The position numbers and the translations under genes are program-made. The notes beneath the pieces are model-generated. The model was not told the origin of the DNA, ran no database searches, and saw only the letters and a program-made list of their open reading frames with translations. From Roseibacillus sp. (GTDB lineage Bacteria > Verrucomicrobiota > Verrucomicrobiia > Verrucomicrobiales > Akkermansiaceae), in NCBI GenBank assembly GCA_028821775.1, contig JAPKFB010000022.1:1-64000 (forward strand): 64,000 nt of DNA, in the 5' to 3' direction. Of this stretch, positions 58,519 to 64,000 are shown piece after piece (position 1 is the stretch's first letter; the number at the start of each line of letters is the position of its first letter).

Positions 58519-61101
58519 ATGCTCCGCGTCGCCTCTCTGCTTCTGATCGCGAATCTCTGTGCTCCACTAACCCCTGCACAAACAACACTCGCGGAGAGTC
58601 CCCCTTACCAGGCTGGCCTGCGCCGGATGGAAGGGCACCTCCCAGATCTCGCTCTTCCCAACTTCGCGAAGGCTCTGAAGGACTTCGAGAATGACGCGGA
58701 GGCCCAGGCCACCATCAAGCTGAAGATGGGAGAGGCTTCCGTGCGCGCTGCTCGCGAAGAGTCCGATCACTCCGCAATGAGAATCCATGCCCAAGCCGCC
58801 CTCGAGCATCTCTCGTTGCCAAGGCTCAAAGATGTGGAGAGCTCGATTTTCTGGTCCGCACAAGCCTCCCTCCTTCTGGTAGAATTCAAACAAGCGGCCG
58901 ATCTTTTCAGACGCTTGGCCGAAGCGAAGGATCCTAATCTCCGCACCCGGGCGCTCCTTTCCCGGGCCCACCTCCTCGCCACCATGGGACAACCCGAGGA
59001 AGCAACGGCTCTCCTCTTGCGAGTGGCCGCAGTGAAAGATCCTCACCTCGCCGGGGAAGCGCGACTCCTCCATGCCACTCTCCTGCTCATGCAGGGGAGG
59101 TTCGATGAACTCGAGGCCCTCATTCCCGATGGTGTAACAAGCAACAACCCAACCCACCGTGGTTATGAGCGCTACATACGTGCCCGCATGGCCCAGGCGA
59201 AGGGGGACCCCCAAACGGCGGGGAAAGAGTTCCGTGCCCTTTCCGAGCAACCGGAACATCTCGGCGCCATGATCCATCACGGCGCCCGGGTGGGCCTCGC
59301 CGAATGTCTCCGCGCCGCTGGAGAACTAGAAGAGGCCACCGAAACCCTCATCAGCTTGATCGACAAGCACCCTCGCACTCCGCTCTTGGAAGCGTCCTTC
59401 CTGCGCCTCCTGAATTGGTCCACCACCGAGACCCTCAAGGGGCGCTTCGAACAGCAGTTGGCACTCTGGGCCAACGCGCTCGGCAACTCAATTCCCGAGG
59501 CCACTCCCAAGGATCCCGGGGGACCCCAAGTGGTGATTTCCACCGCCTCCGATCGGAGCGGTTTCGCACTCTACTATTACTCGGTCCATCTGGCCGAAAA
59601 AAACGATACCAAGTCCAACGCTCTGGCTGAGAATCTCCTCGCGAGATTGACCGAAAACCTCCCGGCCCATTCCCTCGTGCCGGCAGCCCTGCTCGCAACG
59701 GCCGCCTTGCAAATAGGAGACCGACGCAAGGTGGAGGCCCTCGCTACTCTGAGCCTGCTGGAAAAGTCCACAGGATCCTTCGCCATCAAGGCGGAAGCGG
59801 CCGATTTGATGGCCCGTCTGAAATTTAAGGCAGGGGACTTCAAGGGAGCGGCGGCGGCCTTCCAGCGGGTGCGAACACTCCTCGAACCCGCCGAGGCGAA
59901 AGACGTCGCGTTCAATACCGGGATCTGCCTTCTTCACGCGGGTGAGAGGCCTGCATTTGGCTCTTATCTAAAGACCCTCAACTTTGCCGAGACGCGCAAC
60001 ACCTTGCTCTTGGAGCAGGGCCTCCACCTTGCCTCCGTGGGAAGTGGCGATGCGCGAGCGATCCTCGAGCGCTTCCTGCGCGAAAATCAACATCACTCCC
60101 GTCTCCCCGAAGCCCGCCTCGCCTACGCAAAGGAATGGTTGCGCCTCGAACCCAGTTCCAAAGCCGCCCAGCAACAAGTCAAAGGTGAACTTGAGACCCT
60201 CGATCAACTGACCCTGCCCGCTCCCCTCGCGCTGAGTCACCTTCTCCTCCATCTACAGCTGGCCGGCTTGATCCAAGATTGGAAGCCCGCGATTGCAGCC
60301 GCAAACCGCTTTATGAAAAATCATAAACAGGCGGAGGTTGCACCCATTATCCGCCTGAGACTGGCCGAGGCCTATTTCAGCAACAACGATCTCAGTGTCG
60401 CCCAGCGGGAATTTCAGAGCGTCGCCTCCGCTGCAGATGACCCGGTGGTCAAAGAAGTGGCCCTTTTCTACGCCGCACAAGCGGCCTTGAAACTCCGCAC
60501 CGCCAAGTCGCCCCAGGAAGCGATGGATCTCTTGCAACAAGTGATCAAGGGGAAGGGACCGCTCGCCAACGATGCTCGACTCTCCCTCGCTCGAAGCCTC
60601 ATCGACACCAGCCCCACCGATGCGCTCATCGTGCTGCAACCCCTTCTCAGTAACCAAATTCAGGACCGGAAAATCGATGCCTTTGTCCTCGCGGCAGCCG
60701 CACATAAACGAATTGGAGCCGAAGAAAACCTGAAGGAAGCTCTCAAGATTTACGATCACATCCTCAGCAAGCCAAAGCTCTCCTACCCGCTCAGCAATCG
60801 TCTCCACTCCCTCAAGGGACAAGCCTACGAGCGCCTTGGAGAACCCGGCCTGGCCCTCGAGACCTACTACACCGTAATCGACTTTGAGAACTTGAACGAG
60901 GGCGAAAAGGAATCCGAGTGGTACTATTTCTACGAATGCGCCTTCAAGGCAATCCAGATTCTGGAGACCGGTCGACCACGCTGGCAGGCCACCCTGGATA
61001 TCCTCCGCAAGGTGGAGGACAGCGGGAGCCCATGGAGCGCAGATGCCAGAAAGCAACGCGAGCATCTCAAGCTCAAACACCAACTCTTTGACGCCGAGTA
61101 G
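58519..61101 (+). CDS. large secreted tetratricopeptide-repeat protein
   Basis: 861 aa after signal peptide MLRVASLLLIANLCAPLTPAQT; multiple TPR-like repeats. Confidence 0.85.
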   Translation: MLRVASLLLIANLCAPLTPAQTTLAESPPYQAGLRRMEGHLPDLALPNFAKALKDFENDAEAQATIKLKMGEASVRAAREESDHSAMRIHAQAALEHLSLPRLKDVESSIFWSAQASLLLVEFKQAADLFRRLAEAKDPNLRTRALLSRAHLLATMGQPEEATALLLRVAAVKDPHLAGEARLLHATLLLMQGRFDELEALIPDGVTSNNPTHRGYERYIRARMAQAKGDPQTAGKEFRALSEQPEHLGAMIHHGARVGLAECLRAAGELEEATETLISLIDKHPRTPLLEASFLRLLNWSTTETLKGRFEQQLALWANALGNSIPEATPKDPGGPQVVISTASDRSGFALYYYSVHLAEKNDTKSNALAENLLARLTENLPAHSLVPAALLATAALQIGDRRKVEALATLSLLEKSTGSFAIKAEAADLMARLKFKAGDFKGAAAAFQRVRTLLEPAEAKDVAFNTGICLLHAGERPAFGSYLKTLNFAETRNTLLLEQGLHLASVGSGDARAILERFLRENQHHSRLPEARLAYAKEWLRLEPSSKAAQQQVKGELETLDQLTLPAPLALSHLLLHLQLAGLIQDWKPAIAAANRFMKNHKQAEVAPIIRLRLAEAYFSNNDLSVAQREFQSVASAADDPVVKEVALFYAAQAALKLRTAKSPQEAMDLLQQVIKGKGPLANDARLSLARSLIDTSPTDALIVLQPLLSNQIQDRKIDAFVLAAAAHKRIGAEENLKEALKIYDHILSKPKLSYPLSNRLHSLKGQAYERLGEPGLALETYYTVIDFENLNEGEKESEWYYFYECAFKAIQILETGRPRWQATLDILRKVEDSGSPWSADARKQREHLKLKHQLFDAE

Positions 61102-61442
61102 GAGCCCATCAACTCTATCTTAACTCCGACTCGGATCCGTTCAAAATCCCGGGTGAATGGCGGCGCGAGCCATTTTCCCTACTGACAAGGCGTCGACCGG
61201 CGGCAAGGGGCAGGCCCAGACAGCCGTGACGTGAAGACTGCCAGACGTAAAAGGGACCGCCATTCCTCTTCGCTGTGCTGCTCGGGTGGCCTGATTTTTT
61301 CTTCCGAAATGAATTCCTAGCCCGCTGCTCGTCAAGGAACTCGAGCACATCTTGGGTCCGCATCAGGCCCTCGCGCTTCTTTGCAAGGGCAATGCCAAAT
61401 CGCACTCGACACCGAGCCATCGCGGAGCAAGCTTCGCCCGCA

Positions 61443-62525
61443 ATGCCGAAACCAAAGCTCTTCATTCCCGGACCGGTCGATATTTCGCCGGCAACATTTG
61501 AAGCCATGTGCGCTTCCATGATCGGACATCGCGGCGCAGATTTTGAAGCGCTCTATGCCTCGATCCAGCCCGGCTTGCAACAGATTGCCGGCACACAGCG
61601 CCGCATTTTTCTTTCCACCTCGTCCGCATGGGGAGTGATGGAGGGCGCGATCCGAAATCTTGTGCAAAAGAAGGTTCTCAATCTCTGTTGTGGTGCCTTT
61701 TCCGACAAGTGGTTCGACGTTTCGCTTCGTTGCGGAAAAGAGGCTGAGAAAATTCAGGTCGAGTGGGGGGAAGCGATCGACCCCGCGACCGTCCGCGCCA
61801 AACTTGCGGAAGGTGGCTTCGACACCGTGACAATGGTTCACAACGAGACCTCCACCGGAGTGATGAACCCCCTTGCAGAGATCGCGGCCGTGGTGAAGGA
61901 GTTCGACGGGGTGCTCCTGGTAGTTGACTCGGTTTCCTCTTTCAGTGCAGTGCCCATTCCCTGCGATGAATTGGGCATCGACGTCCTTCTGGCCGGCGTC
62001 CAGAAGGCGATGGCCCTACCTCCCGGCCTATCCATTTTTGTGACCTCAGAAGCCGCCCTCACCCGTGCTGAGACCACTCCAGACCGCGGCTACTACTTCG
62101 ACTTCCTCGAGTTTGCCAAGAACGACGCCAAGGACAACACCCCCTCGACCCCCGCCCTGGCTCTCCTCCACGCTCTAAAACAAATGGTGGATTCAATCAT
62201 GACCGAGGGGCTCGAGGCTCGCTACGCCCGTCACGAGGAGAACAATGATCTGGTTCACGCTTGGGTAGAAGCGAACGGCTTCGCACATTTTGCTCCCGCG
62301 GGTTACCGCTCCAGGACTCTCACCACGATCGCGAACAATCGTGAACTCGAAGTCGCAGGCTTCGTCAAAGCGGTGCGCGAGAAGCATAACTTTCTCATCA
62401 ATGGCGGCTACGGAAAGATCAAGGGAAAGACCTTCCGCATCAGCAACATGGGCAACGAAACCGCCGAAACTATGCACGAACTACTCGCCGCTCTCGACGA
62501 CGTGCTGCCCGGATTCGTCTCCTAG
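61443..62525 (+). CDS. class V PLP-dependent aminotransferase (alanine-glyoxylate / serine-glyoxylate type)
   Basis: KLFIPGPVDISPATFEAM, MIGHRGADFEALY, TVTMVHNETSTGVMNPLAEIA, VDSVSSFSAVPIPCDELGIDVLLAGVQKAMALPPGLSI. Confidence 0.93.
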   Translation: MPKPKLFIPGPVDISPATFEAMCASMIGHRGADFEALYASIQPGLQQIAGTQRRIFLSTSSAWGVMEGAIRNLVQKKVLNLCCGAFSDKWFDVSLRCGKEAEKIQVEWGEAIDPATVRAKLAEGGFDTVTMVHNETSTGVMNPLAEIAAVVKEFDGVLLVVDSVSSFSAVPIPCDELGIDVLLAGVQKAMALPPGLSIFVTSEAALTRAETTPDRGYYFDFLEFAKNDAKDNTPSTPALALLHALKQMVDSIMTEGLEARYARHEENNDLVHAWVEANGFAHFAPAGYRSRTLTTIANNRELEVAGFVKAVREKHNFLINGGYGKIKGKTFRISNMGNETAETMHELLAALDDVLPGFVS

Positions 62526-62627
62526 GAGCGGCTCCTCGGCCCCTCAAAACCTCCCAAAAGCAAGCCAAGGCAAGCATCAGATCGCTATCCGGTTCACTCC
62601 CAGCCATGGGGTGCCCCTCTTAACCCC

Positions 62628-62858
62628 TCACTCCCGATAGCCGCGCGCCCTACCAATGGTGGCCAAAGAGACTTCGTGCTCGGGATCCTCGGAGGGACGA
62701 AGGCCCGAACATGATCACTCCCGAATGCATCGCTCACACAGGGCGCCTCCCATCACCATCAGGACCGCGCCGATGAAGACTCCAATCCCCTCGAAGAAGC
62801 TGACAAACCCTCCCCCCAGAAGGAGACCGCTTCCGTCCTGTCACTTGCCTGATACCAT
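62628..62858 (-). pseudogene. candidate stop-interrupted small membrane-protein frame downstream of pepP
   Basis: ATG 62858, then MVSGK-TGA-QDGSGLLLGGGFVSFFEGIGVFIGAVLMVMGGALCERCIRE-TGA-SCSGLRPSEDPEHEVSLATIGRARGYRE-TGA in one frame, starting 5 nt after the pepP stop. Confidence 0.3.
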
Positions 62859-62863
62859 CCAGG

Positions 62864-64000
62864 CTAGGAATTCATGAGCTCCTCGATCTCGTCGACTTCG
62901 ATCGGGATGTCCTTGAAGAGGTTTACGTTCTCTTCTTTGCCGATCACAATGTCGTCCTCGAGGCGCACCCCGAGGTTTTCTTCCCGGATATAGATTCCAG
63001 GTTCGACCGTGAACACCATACCCTCTTTCACGGGTTCGTGCAAATCACCCACATCGTGCACATCGAGACCGAGATGGTGCCCGATACCATGCATGTAGTA
63101 TTTTTTGACCAGCTCCCGATCATTCGGATCTTGCTTCTTGGCCTCCTTGGCATCGATCAGACCGAGCCCAATCAATTCGACTTCCATGAGCTCGATGGTG
63201 TGATCACGCCACTCCTTTTGAGTCACTCCCGGGCGGAGAAAGTCGGCGGAACCTCGTTGCACCTTCAAGACCGCGTTGTAGACGTCGCGCTGACGCTTCG
63301 TGAAACGCCCATTCACCGGCACGGTGCGCGTCATGTCCGCATTCCAATTAGCCCATTCCGCACCGACATCCATCAAGAGCATCTCGCCATCCTGACACAC
63401 GGAGCCATTCTCGACGTAGTGAAGCACGCAGGCGTTCTTCCCTGAGCCGATGATGGGCGGATACGCAAACTTGCGGGAGCGGTTCCGAATGAACTCGTGG
63501 AGGTATTCAGCTTCGACTTCCCACTCGCCCACCCCGGGTTTGAGAAACTTCAGCACCCGGCGAAACCCGGCTGCGGTTATATCGATCGCTTTTTGCAGTT
63601 CCGCGACTTCGACCTCGTCCTTGATGACCCGCAATTGGTCCATGACTTGCGCAAGTCGCTTGTAGTCGTGCAAGGGATAGCGTGCCTGACACTCCCTGAT
63701 AAAGCGGGCATTGCGCGTTTCCACGATCACTTGAGCCCGAATATGCTCGTTGGTCGCCAGGTAAACCGATTCAGCCTGCGGCATGAGCCGATGAAAGTGC
63801 CCCTCGAAGTTTTGCGCCCACTGAACGTTCTTAATCCCGGAAACCGTCTGCCCCTGCGCCTTGCTCAGTTTCTCCCCTTCCCAGATCGCGAGCAGATCGC
63901 TGGTTTCACGCACAAAGAGAATTTCGCGATCCTTCTCCTCCTTGGCGTCGGGAAAAAGCACCACCGTGGTCTCCTCCTGATCGACACCGCTAAGGTAATA
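62864..64000 (-). CDS. pepP: Xaa-Pro aminopeptidase (M24), 5' end truncated by window edge
   Basis: YPPIIGSGKNACVLHYVEN, LLMDVGAEWANWNADMTRTVPVNGRFTKRQRDVYNAVL, HGIGHHLGLDVHDVGD, FTVEPGIYI; the frame stays open to 64000 (YYLSGVDQEETTVV...), so the track's GTG start at 63964 is internal. Confidence 0.95.
   Translation of the reverse strand, partial: YYLSGVDQEETTVVLFPDAKEEKDREILFVRETSDLLAIWEGEKLSKAQGQTVSGIKNVQWAQNFEGHFHRLMPQAESVYLATNEHIRAQVIVETRNARFIRECQARYPLHDYKRLAQVMDQLRVIKDEVEVAELQKAIDITAAGFRRVLKFLKPGVGEWEVEAEYLHEFIRNRSRKFAYPPIIGSGKNACVLHYVENGSVCQDGEMLLMDVGAEWANWNADMTRTVPVNGRFTKRQRDVYNAVLKVQRGSADFLRPGVTQKEWRDHTIELMEVELIGLGLIDAKEAKKQDPNDRELVKKYYMHGIGHHLGLDVHDVGDLHEPVKEGMVFTVEPGIYIREENLGVRLEDDIVIGKEENVNLFKDIPIEVDEIEELMNS

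Overview
64 kb of GC-rich bacterial chromosome. Gene content (two Cys-type sulfatases, a giant lamin-tail/CotH protein, uxaC, a CE15-like esterase, plant/cyanobacterial-type ispH, succinate dehydrogenase as C-A-B) suggests a Verrucomicrobia-like polysaccharide degrader; that placement is inference. Most of the window is ordinary housekeeping: asnS, fabG, holB, hisI, a primary-type sigma factor, pit and its accessory gene, uxaC, ispH, proC, bamD/lptE-like genes, rsmI, ilvBN, sdhCAB, carA, purA, uppS, an NtrC-type regulator, upp and pepP (cut by the right edge). I saw no rRNA, convincing tRNA, CRISPR array, transposase or prophage. Most notable: (1) a tightly packed envelope operon at 10303-19021, encoding a DUF4175-like coiled-coil membrane protein, a gene split by one in-frame TGA with a perfect hairpin just downstream, a secreted squalene-cyclase-like toroid, and three translationally coupled paralogs that each appear to carry four copies of an 'NGD-x-L-x-G' beta module; (2) an orphan HTH + PD-(D/E)xK nuclease-like protein (4379-5365) that seems to have lost its catalytic E/K, followed by a SUKH-like gene; (3) a six-lamin-tail CotH giant protein between two sulfatases; (4) a sharp AT-rich, rare-codon patch at the 3' end of rsmI; (5) several decayed or stop-interrupted small coding frames. 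All family calls come from reading the translations; no database search was run.
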